From Pseudonocardia bannensis (GTDB lineage: Bacteria; Actinomycetota; Actinomycetes; Mycobacteriales; Pseudonocardiaceae), in assembly GCF_012911875.1 (NCBI RefSeq), contig NZ_JAAXKZ010000006.1, positions 28,668-92,667 of the forward strand: a stretch of DNA of 64,000 nucleotides, in the 5' to 3' direction. Below are positions 42,858 through 51,000 of the stretch, piece after piece; the first letter of the stretch is position 1, and each line of letters begins with the position of its first letter. The position numbers were made by a program, and so were the translations under genes. Below the pieces are notes generated by a model. The model made no database searches, was not told the DNA's origin, and was given only the letters and a program-made list of their open reading frames with translations.

Positions 42858-43913
42858 TCAGGGCCCCGGGGCGCCGGACTCCGCAGGGGCCGTCGCGGGA
42901 ACGCCCGGGTGCTGGGCTGTCGCGGTGCTGCGCTGGAACAGGACGTAGAGGTAGATCAGCGCGGGGACGAGGATGAGCGAGCCGACGAGGAGCGCCACCA
43001 GCATCGCGACGAGGGTGGTCCGGCCCGCGGCCGCCTCGGCGATGGTGAGAGCGGGGGGCAGCAGGTACGGGTACTGCGCGACCGCCCATCCGACCAGGAC
43101 CGTCGCGACCGCCGGCGCCGAGGTGAGCCGGGCGAGGGCGTAGCGGCGCGTGGCGAGCAGCCCGATCGAGACCAACCCGGCGACGACGGACACCGCGATG
43201 ACCGGCAGGCCGCGCCCGATCAGTCCGTCGAACAGCAACGGGGCGTCGGCCCGCAGCACGAAGAATCCGCCGAGCGCCACCGCACCGACCACCGCGGCCG
43301 TAGCCAGGGCACACACCCGGAACCGCTCGGCGAGCTCGTCGGTGCCCTCGCGGCGGGCGTCGCCGCACAGGAACACCGCTGCAAGGTACGCGCAGACCAG
43401 GACGGCGAGCACCCCGCCGAGCGCCGAGGTGGGGTTGACCCAGCTGTGCACGACGTCACCCGCCGCGATCCCGGGCGGCACCCGGCCGGACGCGACCCCG
43501 CCGACGATCGCGCCCAGGAAGTACGGCGTGACGAGCGAGGAGACGGCGAAGGAGGCGCCGAGGAACCGGCGCATGCCCAGCCCGGTGACGCTCTTGCGGA
43601 AGGCGAAGGCCGCCCCGCGGGCGATCATGCCGAACGCCGCCAGGGTCAACGGGATGTAGAGCGTGGAGGCGAGCGCGGCGAACCCGCTGGGGAACGCGGT
43701 CCACAGCACGACCAGGACGAAGATCAACCAGACGTGGTTGGCCTCCCACACCGGGCCGATCGAGTGCTCGATCAGAGCGCGCTGGGCGGCACCGCGCCGG
43801 GTACCGCCGGCGAGCAGGTCCCAGACACCCGCGCCGAAGTCCGCGCCGCCGAACAGCCCATAGGCGATGAGCCCGACGAACATCACGCCGAGCACGGCTT
43901 CGGGCAGCGTCAC
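42858..43913 (-). CDS. cydB: Cytochrome bd ubiquinol oxidase subunit II
   Basis: Membrane subunit of the bd-type quinol oxidase, 351 aa, with about eight or nine helices. Starts GTG at 43913, overlapping the cydA stop (GTGA). Family features: MFVGLIAYGLFGGADFGAGVWDLL at the N-terminus, GPVWEANHVWLIFVLVVLWTAFP (~residues 55-80) and SVTGLGMRRFLGASFAVSSL. The C-terminus is an Ala/Pro tail. No cydDC assembly exporter follows; it must be elsewhere if present. Confidence 0.95.
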   Translation of the reverse strand: MTLPEAVLGVMFVGLIAYGLFGGADFGAGVWDLLAGGTRRGAAQRALIEHSIGPVWEANHVWLIFVLVVLWTAFPSGFAALASTLYIPLTLAAFGMIARGAAFAFRKSVTGLGMRRFLGASFAVSSLVTPYFLGAIVGGVASGRVPPGIAAGDVVHSWVNPTSALGGVLAVLVCAYLAAVFLCGDARREGTDELAERFRVCALATAAVVGAVALGGFFVLRADAPLLFDGLIGRGLPVIAVSVVAGLVSIGLLATRRYALARLTSAPAVATVLVGWAVAQYPYLLPPALTIAEAAAGRTTLVAMLVALLVGSLILVPALIYLYVLFQRSTATAQHPGVPATAPAESGAPGP

Positions 43914-45286
43914 CGGACCCCGACCTCCTCCGTCGGCCCGGCGGGCACGGGCTCCTGCGGGGCGGGGGTGTCGTGCCGGGTCGCCAGCCGGCGCAGCACG
44001 TACACCGTCAGCCCGGTGAGCACCGCGTAGATCGCCACCACGGCGTAGAACCCCAGGTAGAGGCCGGGCGCGGGGCTCACGGCGTGAGCGGTGCGCAGCA
44101 CGTCGTAGACGATCCAGGGCTGTCGCCCCACCTCGGTGGTGACCCACCCGGCCTCCATCGCGGCGATCGCGCCGACCCCCGAGACGGCGACCGCCCGCAG
44201 GAACCACGGCGTGGCCGGGATGCGCCGGCGCCGCCACCAGGACCAGCCCAGCCAGGCGGCGAGGACGAGCAGCGCGCTGCCGATGCCCACCATGACGTTG
44301 TAGGACAGGTGGACGACGTTCACCGGCGGACGCAGCTCGGGAGCCACACTGTCCAGGCCCACCACCAGCCCGTTCGGATCGTGGGTGACCAGCAGCGACA
44401 GCCCCCAGGGGATCTCCAGGGCGCCGCGCAGTTCGTCGTCGGTGTACACGCCCCCCAGCGAGAGCGGGACTGCGGTCCCCGTCCGGTAGAGCCCTTCCAT
44501 CGCCGCCAGCTTGACCGGCTGGTTCTCGGCGACGACGTTCGCGATCCAGTCACCGACCCCGATCTGGATCGGGGTGATGATCGCGGCCGCCGACAGCGGG
44601 ATGAGCAGGCCGAAGCGGTGGTAACGGTCGCGGCGCCCGCGCAGCATGCCGACGGCGTACACCGAGGCGACGGTGAACCCGGCGACCATGTAGGCCGCGA
44701 GCAGCATGTGCACGAACTGTGGCCAGGTCGACGGGCCGAACATCGCCCCGACCGGGTCGGCGTTCACCACCCGGCCGTCGACGAGGTCGAACCCGGTCGG
44801 GTTGTTCATCCACGCGTTGGCCGCGATGACGAAGAACGCGCCCGCCATCCCCGAGACCACCATCGGAAGCGCGCTGAGCATGTGCGCCCGCGGCGACATC
44901 CGATCCCAACCGAACAGGTAGACGCCCACGAAGATCGCCTCGATGAAGAAGGCGAAGCCCTCGAGCACGAACGGGAAGCCGAACACCTCACCGAAGGGCT
45001 CCATCAGCCCCGGCCAGAGGATCCCCATCTCGAACGACAGCAGTGTCCCGGAGACCGCGCCGGCGGCGAACAGCACGCCCATCGCCTTGGCCCAGGTGTG
45101 CGCGAGCTCGCGCAGTTCCGGGTTGCCGCGACGGTGCGCCCGCCACTCGGTGAACACCACGATGGCCGGGAAGGCGACGCCGAAGCAGGAGAAGATGATG
45201 TGCCAGCCCAGTGACAGCGCCATCTGCATCCGGGCTGGGTACAGGTTCTCCGTCGCGTCGGCCAGCAGGTATCCGACTCGGTCCAC
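43910..45286 (-). CDS. cydA: Cytochrome bd ubiquinol oxidase subunit I
   Basis: Haem-bearing subunit, 458 aa, with nine or so helices. Axial histidine in SLGWHIIFSCFGV (His29), second histidine in PQFVHMLLAAYM (~190) and the methionine ligand in SYNVMVGIGSAL (~325). GRQPWIVYDVLRT near residue 395 is the conserved quinol/haem region. The periplasmic Q-loop is short, as in the CIO-like actinobacterial/Gram-positive type. Supports respiration at low oxygen. The region upstream (45287-45451) is gene-free. Confidence 0.95.
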   Translation of the reverse strand: MDRVGYLLADATENLYPARMQMALSLGWHIIFSCFGVAFPAIVVFTEWRAHRRGNPELRELAHTWAKAMGVLFAAGAVSGTLLSFEMGILWPGLMEPFGEVFGFPFVLEGFAFFIEAIFVGVYLFGWDRMSPRAHMLSALPMVVSGMAGAFFVIAANAWMNNPTGFDLVDGRVVNADPVGAMFGPSTWPQFVHMLLAAYMVAGFTVASVYAVGMLRGRRDRYHRFGLLIPLSAAAIITPIQIGVGDWIANVVAENQPVKLAAMEGLYRTGTAVPLSLGGVYTDDELRGALEIPWGLSLLVTHDPNGLVVGLDSVAPELRPPVNVVHLSYNVMVGIGSALLVLAAWLGWSWWRRRRIPATPWFLRAVAVSGVGAIAAMEAGWVTTEVGRQPWIVYDVLRTAHAVSPAPGLYLGFYAVVAIYAVLTGLTVYVLRRLATRHDTPAPQEPVPAGPTEEVGVR

Positions 45287-45316
45287 TCCGACCTCCGCAG
45301 TCCGGGGAGGCGTCCA

Positions 45317-45328
45317 GGATGCGCATCC
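45317..45328. promoter_or_regulatory. 12-bp perfect palindrome GGATGCGCATCC upstream of cydA
   Basis: Lies 31-42 bp before the cydA start on the minus strand. Could be an operator; it does not resemble a Rex site as I know it. Short enough to occur by chance in GC-rich DNA. Confidence 0.25.
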
Positions 45329-45451
45329 CCGGTGTTCCGCGGAGGCCGCGACGGCCCGGTTCCCGCCGGATGGAAGCGAACGGGCGGTGCCGGCCGCGAG
45401 GATCGGGCGAGGGTCTCGGCACGGGGTCCCGGCACGGACCTCGGGCCGCTC

Positions 45452-45778
45452 TCAGTGCGCGCTCGACCCGGCCAGGTTGAGTCCGACGACTCCGGCGACG
45501 ATCAACAGGACGGAGGCGATCCGCACGAACTCGGCCGGATCGCCGAACCACATCATCCCCACCAACGCCGTCCCCACCGCCCCGATGCCGGTCCAGGCGG
45601 CGTAGGCGGTGCCCACCGGAAGGTCCCGCAGGCCGACCGTCAGCAGGGCGAAGCTGACCACCGCGCAGACCATGAACGACACCGTGGGCCACAGCCGCCG
45701 GAACCCGTCGGAGTACTTCAGCGACACGGCGAAGGCGGTCTCGAAGAAGCCGCCGAGGATGACGAACACCCAGGCCAC
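45452..45778 (-). CDS. Small multidrug resistance (SMR) family exporter, SugE/Gdx-like
   Basis: 108-aa four-helix membrane protein. Essential glutamate in ILGGFFETAFAVSLKYSDGF (residue ~14); the spacing and the LKYSDGF segment resemble the SugE/Gdx subtype (guanidinium exporters) rather than EmrE, but the call by eye is tentative. Helix 4 is VRIASVLLIVAGVVGLNLAG. Downstream of the alcohol dehydrogenase on the same strand with a strong terminator between them. I see no guanidine-riboswitch-like leader. Confidence 0.88.
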   Translation of the reverse strand: MAWVFVILGGFFETAFAVSLKYSDGFRRLWPTVSFMVCAVVSFALLTVGLRDLPVGTAYAAWTGIGAVGTALVGMMWFGDPAEFVRIASVLLIVAGVVGLNLAGSSAH

Positions 45779-45808
45779 GGGATACCTCCGGGAGCGGGAC
45801 AGGGACGG

Positions 45809-45850
45809 GCGCCGGGTCCGGGTGCGCAGCCGCGCACCCGGACCCGGCGC
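45809..45850 (-). terminator. 19-bp perfect stem-loop downstream of the alcohol dehydrogenase
   Basis: Two perfect 19-bp arms (45809-45827 and 45832-45850) around a 4-base AGCC loop, 24 bp after the dehydrogenase stop. The strongest hairpin in the window; a factor-independent terminator of the actinomycete type without a T-run. It separates the SMR gene from the upstream unit. Confidence 0.8.
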
Positions 45851-45873
45851 TCAACGGCGTCGCTTCCCGCCGC

Positions 45874-46893
45874 TCACGGCACGAGAACCGCGCGCCCCCG
45901 GACGGAGCCCTTCTCCAGGTCGTCGAACGCCCGGTGGGCCTCGGCGAGCGGGTAGGACACGACATGGGACTGGAGCAGGCCCCGCTCGTACAGCGCGATC
46001 AGCTCCGCCAGGTCCTGGTAGGTGCCGACCATGTTGCCCTGCACCCGCAACTCCTTGAGCACCAGTTCCATCGTCGGGATGGCGCTGGTGCCGCCGTAGC
46101 CGACGGCCGAGTACAGGCCCTGGGCCCCGAGCAGGCTCACGCTGAGCGCCGGGGCGTCGCCCTCGCCCACGAAGTCGAAGACGGCCGTGGCGCCCGCGCC
46201 CCGGGACACCTCCGCCACGACCTCCGCGGCGTCGTCGCCGGCCACGTGGTCGGCCCCGACGGACTTCGCCAGGTCCCGGGCCGCCTCCTTCGGGTCGACC
46301 GCGACGATGATGCAGTCGCTCATCGCCCGCAGCATCTGGATCGCCAGGTGGCCGAGGCCGCCACAGCCCAGGATGACCGCGACGCTCTCCGCGGTGAGCT
46401 GGGGGACCTCCCGCCGGAGCGCGTGGTAGGCGGTGATACCGGCGTCGGCGAGCGGGGCGACCTCGCGCGTGTCCGTGGTCGACGCGAGCGGGACCAGCGC
46501 CCGCGCGTTCGTCCGGACGAACTGGGCCATCCCGCCGTCCACGGCCAGCCCGACGAACTGGCCCTCGGCGCAGTGCTGGTCCTCGCCGCGGCGACAGGCC
46601 CGGCACAGACCGCAGGTCATCAACGGGTGCAGGACGACCTTGGTGCCGAGGTCGACGCCGCGCGCCGCGCTGCCCTTCTGCACCACGACACCGGCGACCT
46701 CGTGTCCCAGCGTGAACGGCATCGGGGTCGGGAAGACGTCGGCGAGCTCCCCGTGGATCGCGTGCAGGTCGGTCCGGCACACGCCGGCGCCCTCGACGGC
46801 GACGATGACGTCGTCGGAGTCCTGCAGGACGGGTTCGGGCACTTCGGCGACGACGGGCATGCGCCCGTACTGCTCCAGACGAACGGCGAGCAT
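45874..46893 (-). CDS. Zinc-dependent alcohol dehydrogenase (MDR family)
   Basis: Cytoplasmic NAD(P)-dependent dehydrogenase, 339 aa. ATG at 46893 after AAGGAGGA. Catalytic zinc ligands in GVCRTDLHAIHG (Cys ~39), GHEVAG (~62), structural zinc cysteines in CGLCRACRRGEDQHC (~residues 94-108). Nucleotide site LGCGGLGHLAIQ with an acidic residue after the next strand (VAVDPKEAA), favouring NAD. C-terminus typical (AFDDLEKGSVRGRAVLVP). Substrate unknown. Lies downstream of the Rieske/ferredoxin cluster on the same strand and may process its alcohol product (inference). Confidence 0.93.
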   Translation of the reverse strand: MLAVRLEQYGRMPVVAEVPEPVLQDSDDVIVAVEGAGVCRTDLHAIHGELADVFPTPMPFTLGHEVAGVVVQKGSAARGVDLGTKVVLHPLMTCGLCRACRRGEDQHCAEGQFVGLAVDGGMAQFVRTNARALVPLASTTDTREVAPLADAGITAYHALRREVPQLTAESVAVILGCGGLGHLAIQMLRAMSDCIIVAVDPKEAARDLAKSVGADHVAGDDAAEVVAEVSRGAGATAVFDFVGEGDAPALSVSLLGAQGLYSAVGYGGTSAIPTMELVLKELRVQGNMVGTYQDLAELIALYERGLLQSHVVSYPLAEAHRAFDDLEKGSVRGRAVLVP

Positions 46894-46983
46894 GGCCGTC
46901 TCCTCCTTGTGATCGGGTGGTGGACTCCTCCGGTGCTCGCGCACCGGGCGAGGGTGGTGCCGGGGTACCGGCCGGTCGGATGA

Positions 46984-47012
46984 CCCGCCCGCCCCGGTGC
47001 GGGACGGGCGGG
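46984..47012 (-). terminator. Hairpin downstream of the 64-aa ORF
   Basis: Arms CCCGCCCG (46984-46991) and CGGGCGGG (47005-47012), with extra CCC/GGG pairing inside the loop. It begins five bases after the stop codon at 47018 on the minus strand, which supports the small ORF there being a transcribed gene end. Confidence 0.5.
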
Positions 47013-47017
47013 GCGGT

Positions 47018-47212
47018 TCAGGCGCTCGCGGCCCCTTCGGAACCGATCGGGGCGGGGGCGGCGAGCGGCGCGGCGCGGTCCGCCGGCGCACCGCCGGCCG
47101 CGGTGGCGAGGTCGACCGCCGGGATCCCCGAGGTGAGCGGCAGCGCACGTCCCGGGACCGGCCACAGGAACGCCCCGCCGGTCGTCCCGACGTCGAACAC
47201 CTGCATCGCCAT
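47018..47212 (-). CDS. Possible small protein, 64 aa, unknown
   Basis: Starts MAMQVFDVGTTGGAFLWPVP at an ATG preceded by GGAG at ~15 bp; an in-frame start to 47311 is less likely because it runs through a hairpin. The first 30 residues look like folded protein, the rest is Ala/Pro/Gly-rich. No family recognised. Support: flanked by hairpins on both sides (47250-47267 and 46984-47012), same strand as the redox cluster. Against: weak ribosome binding site and GC-rich composition. It otherwise leaves a 470-bp gap between ferredoxin and alcohol dehydrogenase genes. Confidence 0.4.
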   Translation of the reverse strand: MAMQVFDVGTTGGAFLWPVPGRALPLTSGIPAVDLATAAGGAPADRAAPLAAPAPIGSEGAASA

Positions 47213-47249
47213 GTCGTTGTGTCTCCAGTCCGCGGAAACGCGCGTCGGA

Positions 47250-47267
47250 TGGGGGTGGCGACCCCCA
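47250..47267 (-). terminator. Hairpin downstream of the ferredoxin gene
   Basis: Perfect 7-bp arms TGGGGGT and ACCCCCA around a 4-base loop, about 95 bp after the ferredoxin stop (minus strand) and 38 bp before the 64-aa ORF start. Possible terminator of the oxygenase cluster. Confidence 0.4.
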
Positions 47268-47362
47268 CGGAGAAGGTGGGAGAAATATGCCTGCGGGAAC
47301 GGGGAGAGCACAGTGGCCGAAAGGCCGGTTTCGGCGGCGCCGCCCCGGATGCGATGGCGTAC

Positions 47363-47599
47363 TCAGCCGGCCGGCTCCTGCGTCCCCCGGCCGTCGTCCT
47401 CGCCGGGGCCGGGGATCCACCGGATGGCCCGCACCGGGCAGTCGGTGATCGCCTCGGTGACGGCCTCGACGTCGGCCTCGGCCACGTCGACGACCAGCGC
47501 CTGCGCGAACCCCCAGTCGTCGAGGCTGAAGTGGCGGGCCGCCACCTCCGTGCAGATGGCGTAGCCCTGGCACTTGACGGGATCCACACGCAGTCTCAT
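47363..47599 (-). CDS. Ferredoxin, 3Fe-4S actinobacterial type
   Basis: 78 aa, small electron carrier. MRLRVDPVKCQGYAICTEVA followed by CPVRAI: cysteines at ~10, 16 and 54 in the C-x5-C...C-P pattern of the single-cluster ferredoxins that feed P450s and Rieske oxygenases. Its ATG overlaps the stop of the NuoF-like gene (ATGA), so the two are translationally coupled and very likely redox partners. Tail of acidic and Gly residues. Confidence 0.92.
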   Translation of the reverse strand: MRLRVDPVKCQGYAICTEVAARHFSLDDWGFAQALVVDVAEADVEAVTEAITDCPVRAIRWIPGPGEDDGRGTQEPAG

Positions 47600-48963
47600 C
47601 GGGCCCCCATCGCACTCGGCACGAGCTCGGCGGCCAGCGGGTCGGTCGGTTCGTCGGCCGGGACCGGAAGGGTCACGACGAGGTGCTCCCACCGCGAGTC
47701 GCCCTTGATCCGGCGACAGCGGTCGCACCCGGCGGCGAGGTGCCGGGTCACGGTCTGCGGGTGGTGCCGCAGCAGCGAGCGCAGCAGCACGGCGATCGCG
47801 TCCGGCACGGCGCACGCGCCGCGGCCGCGCAGCTGGGCAGCCCAACGCGGGAGCAGCTCCGCGTAGTTGCGGTCGGGGCGCGGCTCGCCCAGCTCGGCGA
47901 GGGTCGCGGCGATCGCGGTGGACGAGGCCATGCACATGCCGCACTGCCCCGCGTTGTGCTCGGCGTAGAAGGCGACCACGTCGGCGGCGACCGCGACCGG
48001 GCACGCCGGCGGCTCGAGCAGGTGCAGGGACCCGCAGCCGAGCCCGGCGCCGCGGCGCGCGACACCGGGGTGGCTCAGCTCCAGGTCGGGCCAGGCGGGG
48101 ATGATGCCGCCGAAGAACCCGCCGATGAGCACGTCGAGGCCGGAGTCCTGGCGGCCCAGGTGCTCGCGCAGCAGGTCCCCCAGCCCGAGCCCGATCGGCA
48201 GCTCGTAGAGGACCGGCGACCGACCGGCCCCGGAGACGGTGGCGAGGAACGTCGCGCCGGCCCGGGAGGCGCCGCGAAGGCCCGTCCGCGCGATGCACGC
48301 CAGCGTCTCCACGTTCAGCACGAGGGTGGGCGCCCCGCGCACACCGACCTGGAACGGCCGGGGCGGCTTGTCGACGGGGCGGGCGATCCCGGTGGTCAGG
48401 GCCCGCACGACGGCGGTCTCCTCACCGGCGACGTAGGTGTCCTGCGCCGCGAACACGTGCACCGTCGTCACCGGGTCCGGCTCGGCGAGGTCGGCCAGCG
48501 CGGTCTCGACCGACGCCCGGGCCACCGCATCGGCCACGTAGACGTGGGCCTGCGGCGCGCCGAGGGCCGCGGCGACCGTCAACAGCCCGTCCAGAACGAG
48601 GTGCGGGCGGTAGCGCAGGAGGTAGCGGTCCTTGACGCTGAGCGGCTCGCCCTCCGCGCCGTTCGCCACCACCACGGGCGGGCTCGGGGCGGCGGCGGCC
48701 GCCCGAGCGGCCGCCCGGATCTTCGTCAGCGCCGGGAAGGCCGCGCCCCCGCGGCCCTGCAACGCGGCCATCCCGGGCGTGCCGGCGAGGCGGTCCAGGA
48801 GGCCGGCGCCCCGGGCGCCACGGTCCGGGTAGCCGCCGAGCGCCGCGTAGGCGTCGTGGGTCTCCCGGGTGAACGGGGTGGGACCGAGCAGCCCGCTGTC
48901 GTCCCCGCGCCAGGAGCGGGCCTCGTGCAGGGCGAATCGGGCGGAACGGGGATCCACGGCCAT
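47596..48963 (-). CDS. NuoF-like NADH dehydrogenase flavoprotein (stand-alone)
   Basis: 455 aa, related to the 51-kDa NADH-binding subunit of Complex I. FMN/NADH motifs GRGGAAFPALTKI (~residue 70) and NGAEGEPLSVKDRYLL, AGEETAVVRAL (~180), the SLBB-type segment VLYELPIGLGLGDLL and the C-terminal cluster cysteines CGMCMAS (~342-345) with another pair CDRC near 425. No NuoE or NuoG is adjacent. With the overlapping ferredoxin gene it should pass electrons from NADH to ferredoxin, and the Rieske oxygenase upstream is the natural acceptor (inference). Such reductases are unusual for Rieske systems, which normally use FNR- or GR-type proteins. Confidence 0.85.
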   Translation of the reverse strand: MAVDPRSARFALHEARSWRGDDSGLLGPTPFTRETHDAYAALGGYPDRGARGAGLLDRLAGTPGMAALQGRGGAAFPALTKIRAAARAAAAAPSPPVVVANGAEGEPLSVKDRYLLRYRPHLVLDGLLTVAAALGAPQAHVYVADAVARASVETALADLAEPDPVTTVHVFAAQDTYVAGEETAVVRALTTGIARPVDKPPRPFQVGVRGAPTLVLNVETLACIARTGLRGASRAGATFLATVSGAGRSPVLYELPIGLGLGDLLREHLGRQDSGLDVLIGGFFGGIIPAWPDLELSHPGVARRGAGLGCGSLHLLEPPACPVAVAADVVAFYAEHNAGQCGMCMASSTAIAATLAELGEPRPDRNYAELLPRWAAQLRGRGACAVPDAIAVLLRSLLRHHPQTVTRHLAAGCDRCRRIKGDSRWEHLVVTLPVPADEPTDPLAAELVPSAMGAR

Positions 48964-49126
48964 GGGAGTGCTGGTCCTTCGACGTCAACGGAGCCGGTCA
49001 CCGACCGGCGGAGGTGTGTCCCGGGACCGGTCCCGTCCCGGGACGCGCTGGGCGCCCCCGGGACGGGCCGGCTCGACCGGCGGCGAGAGGCGACGATCTC
49101 CGTTGACCGGCGCCGATCGGCGTCGA

Positions 49127-49594
49127 TCAGTCGGGGAAGGAGAACTGCCCGGTGCCCTCGAGGAACCCCATGACGCGGACCGGATCGCCGCTGGTCACCG
49201 AGTCGCCGCTGCGGGCGGTGCCGAACTCGAGGTCGAGCGCCACGGTCCCGGTGACGCCCTTCCACCGGCCGGTGCCCCCGTCGATGGTCATGGTGCCCTT
49301 GTCCCGGCCGTCCACCATGAACCAGTCGACATGGCCGAGCAGCAGCTCGTCGGTGTACAGGTCCTCCAGCCGCACGGCGCCGTAGCCACGCGGTACCGAA
49401 CCGTCGGGAGCGACCTCGTCCTGCCCGGTGAACAGGGTCCTGAAGTAGGCCGGGTCCTGTCCGGCCACGGCGATCTTCGTGACCATGTCGGCCTCGTACC
49501 CGACGGTCTTGAGCTCGCTGCTGCCCCGCAGCGGGACCTGACGGCCCCACTGGGCCACGCCACCCGAGGTCCAGGTCACTTCACGCTGAGCCAT
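49127..49594 (-). CDS. Beta-barrel protein, DUF3224/allene-oxide-cyclase-like
   Basis: 155 aa. Gly/Asp-rich strands with DKGTMTIDGGTGRWKGVTG near residues 100-118, a pattern of allene oxide cyclase-like barrels and the bacterial DUF3224 proteins. No signal peptide. No enzyme activity can be assigned. It is wedged between the Rieske oxygenase (71 bp upstream) and the NuoF-like gene on the same strand, so a role with the oxygenase product (binding or cyclisation) is possible but unproven. The ATG at 49594 follows AAGGAACTCCGGAAG. Confidence 0.7.
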   Translation of the reverse strand: MAQREVTWTSGGVAQWGRQVPLRGSSELKTVGYEADMVTKIAVAGQDPAYFRTLFTGQDEVAPDGSVPRGYGAVRLEDLYTDELLLGHVDWFMVDGRDKGTMTIDGGTGRWKGVTGTVALDLEFGTARSGDSVTSGDPVRVMGFLEGTGQFSFPD

Positions 49595-49665
49595 GTCTTC
49601 CGGAGTTCCTTCCGTGGGTCCGAGACCGGGGCGCACGCCGCCCCGGCCGGAGCGATGTGGAGCCG

Positions 49666-50880
49666 TCAGTGCTGCGCGGGCAGCCGGGAGGCCAGGTACT
49701 TCTGGAGCTGCCAGAGCGACTGCTCGTGGGCCTGCAGCACGCCACCGGTGGCGTAGCGCGACTTCGCCGACGCCTGCACGGCCTCGTTGACGCTGGCGTC
49801 CTGCGCCTGCACGAGCTTCAGGAAGTCGGTGGCTTCCTTGATCTTCTCGTCGAAGCCCTCGGCCCCGAGGTTCTCCTTCGGCACCAGGAAGTGGATCTCC
49901 AGGCGGTGGGTCTCCGGGCCCGTCGGGAGCGACCGGAACCAGAAGGCGATGTCGGGGCCGGGAGCGCACAGGTAGGCGGGGAACTTCGCCATCAGCAGCG
50001 TGTGCGACCGCTGGAACGCGCTCAGTCCCGTCTTGGCCGGCAGGAACAGCGGGTGGAGCAGGTGGCCGTCCTCCTCGCCGATCGCCACCTCGGCACCGGC
50101 CATCATCCGCGAGTAGTAGAAGTCGGGACCGGTGAGGTGACCCTGCCGGCACTTGCCGAGGCGCCACAGCGGCTGGAGCACGTTCTTGTGGATGCCGATG
50201 TGGTGGTAGACCTCGAGAAAGTTCTCCACGACGATCTTCCAGTTGACCTTCGACTCGCCCCAGTCGATGACCGAGGCGATCTCCCAGTCCGTGAAGTCGT
50301 AGCCGTCCTGGATCTCCGCGACGGTGCTCATGTCGAACGGGATGTCGGTCGCGTCGTCGAGGTTGACGAACACGAAGCCCTGCCAGATCTCGGTGCGGAT
50401 CTCGCGCAGGCCGTTCGCGCTCTTGTCGAAGCCGGGCCGGCCCGACATCTCCGGTGCGCTGAGCAGGCTGCCGTCCAGCCGGTAGATCCAGGCGTGGTAC
50501 GGGCACTCGAACCGGGCGACGCAGCCGCTGACCCGCTCCTCGTCGGTGCGCTCGCCGCCCATCAGGTCGGCGTAGCGGTGCCGGCAGACCCGGGAGAAGA
50601 CACGGACCTGCTCGTCGTTGCCGCGCACGACGATGAGCGGCTCCCCCGCCAGGTCGATCGCGCGGTAGCTGCCCTTGTCCGGCACCTCCTCGACCCGGGC
50701 GATGCAGATCCAGTCCTTGCGAAAGATGTGCTCGAGCTCGAGCTCGTAGAACTCGGGGTCCCAGTAGGCGCGAGCCGGCAGGGCGCGGCCCTCCTCCAGG
50801 GGAAGAGTGGCCTGCTCACCGATCTGCCGCACCAGCTCCCGCACCCCATCCGCCGTCGGGCGGCTCAGAACATCAGTCAC
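49666..50880 (-). CDS. Rieske-type aromatic-ring-hydroxylating/choline-monooxygenase-like oxygenase, alpha subunit
   Basis: 404 aa from the GTG at 50880 (GGAGG and AGGTAG upstream); a longer frame to 50970 is less likely. Rieske centre: CRH near residue 98 and CPYH near 125, with a loop of ~24 residues between His and the second Cys, longer than usual. Catalytic domain: mononuclear-iron histidines in ENFLEVYHHIGIH (~residues 217-229) and an Asp candidate in QAQDASVNEA near 375. The overall form resembles choline/carnitine-type monooxygenases or one-component ring hydroxylases. Substrate unknown. The downstream ferredoxin and NuoF-like flavoprotein are the probable electron supply. Confidence 0.9.
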   Translation of the reverse strand: MTDVLSRPTADGVRELVRQIGEQATLPLEEGRALPARAYWDPEFYELELEHIFRKDWICIARVEEVPDKGSYRAIDLAGEPLIVVRGNDEQVRVFSRVCRHRYADLMGGERTDEERVSGCVARFECPYHAWIYRLDGSLLSAPEMSGRPGFDKSANGLREIRTEIWQGFVFVNLDDATDIPFDMSTVAEIQDGYDFTDWEIASVIDWGESKVNWKIVVENFLEVYHHIGIHKNVLQPLWRLGKCRQGHLTGPDFYYSRMMAGAEVAIGEEDGHLLHPLFLPAKTGLSAFQRSHTLLMAKFPAYLCAPGPDIAFWFRSLPTGPETHRLEIHFLVPKENLGAEGFDEKIKEATDFLKLVQAQDASVNEAVQASAKSRYATGGVLQAHEQSLWQLQKYLASRLPAQH

Positions 50881-50972
50881 CGGTCTACCTGCCTCCGCCG
50901 AGTCGTCTGTGCCGGTGCCAGGTCGGGCACCCGCTGGACGCGAGGCTATGGCGGCGGTGATCCGGGGCACAT

Positions 50973-50986
50973 TGGCCGAAAAGCCA
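50973..50986. promoter_or_regulatory. TGGC-N6-GCCA symmetry upstream of the Rieske gene
   Basis: Short inverted repeat with an A-rich centre about 93-106 bp before the Rieske GTG, in the only AT-containing patch of the gap. Possible site for the upstream LuxR-type regulator; weak evidence. Confidence 0.25.
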
Positions 50987-51000
50987 CAACCGGGGTCAGG

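Noticed and set aside
45779..45873. Considered a guanidine (ykkC-type) riboswitch before the SMR exporter
   Set aside because: The region is dominated by a 19-bp perfect terminator hairpin and shows none of the ykkC conserved core.
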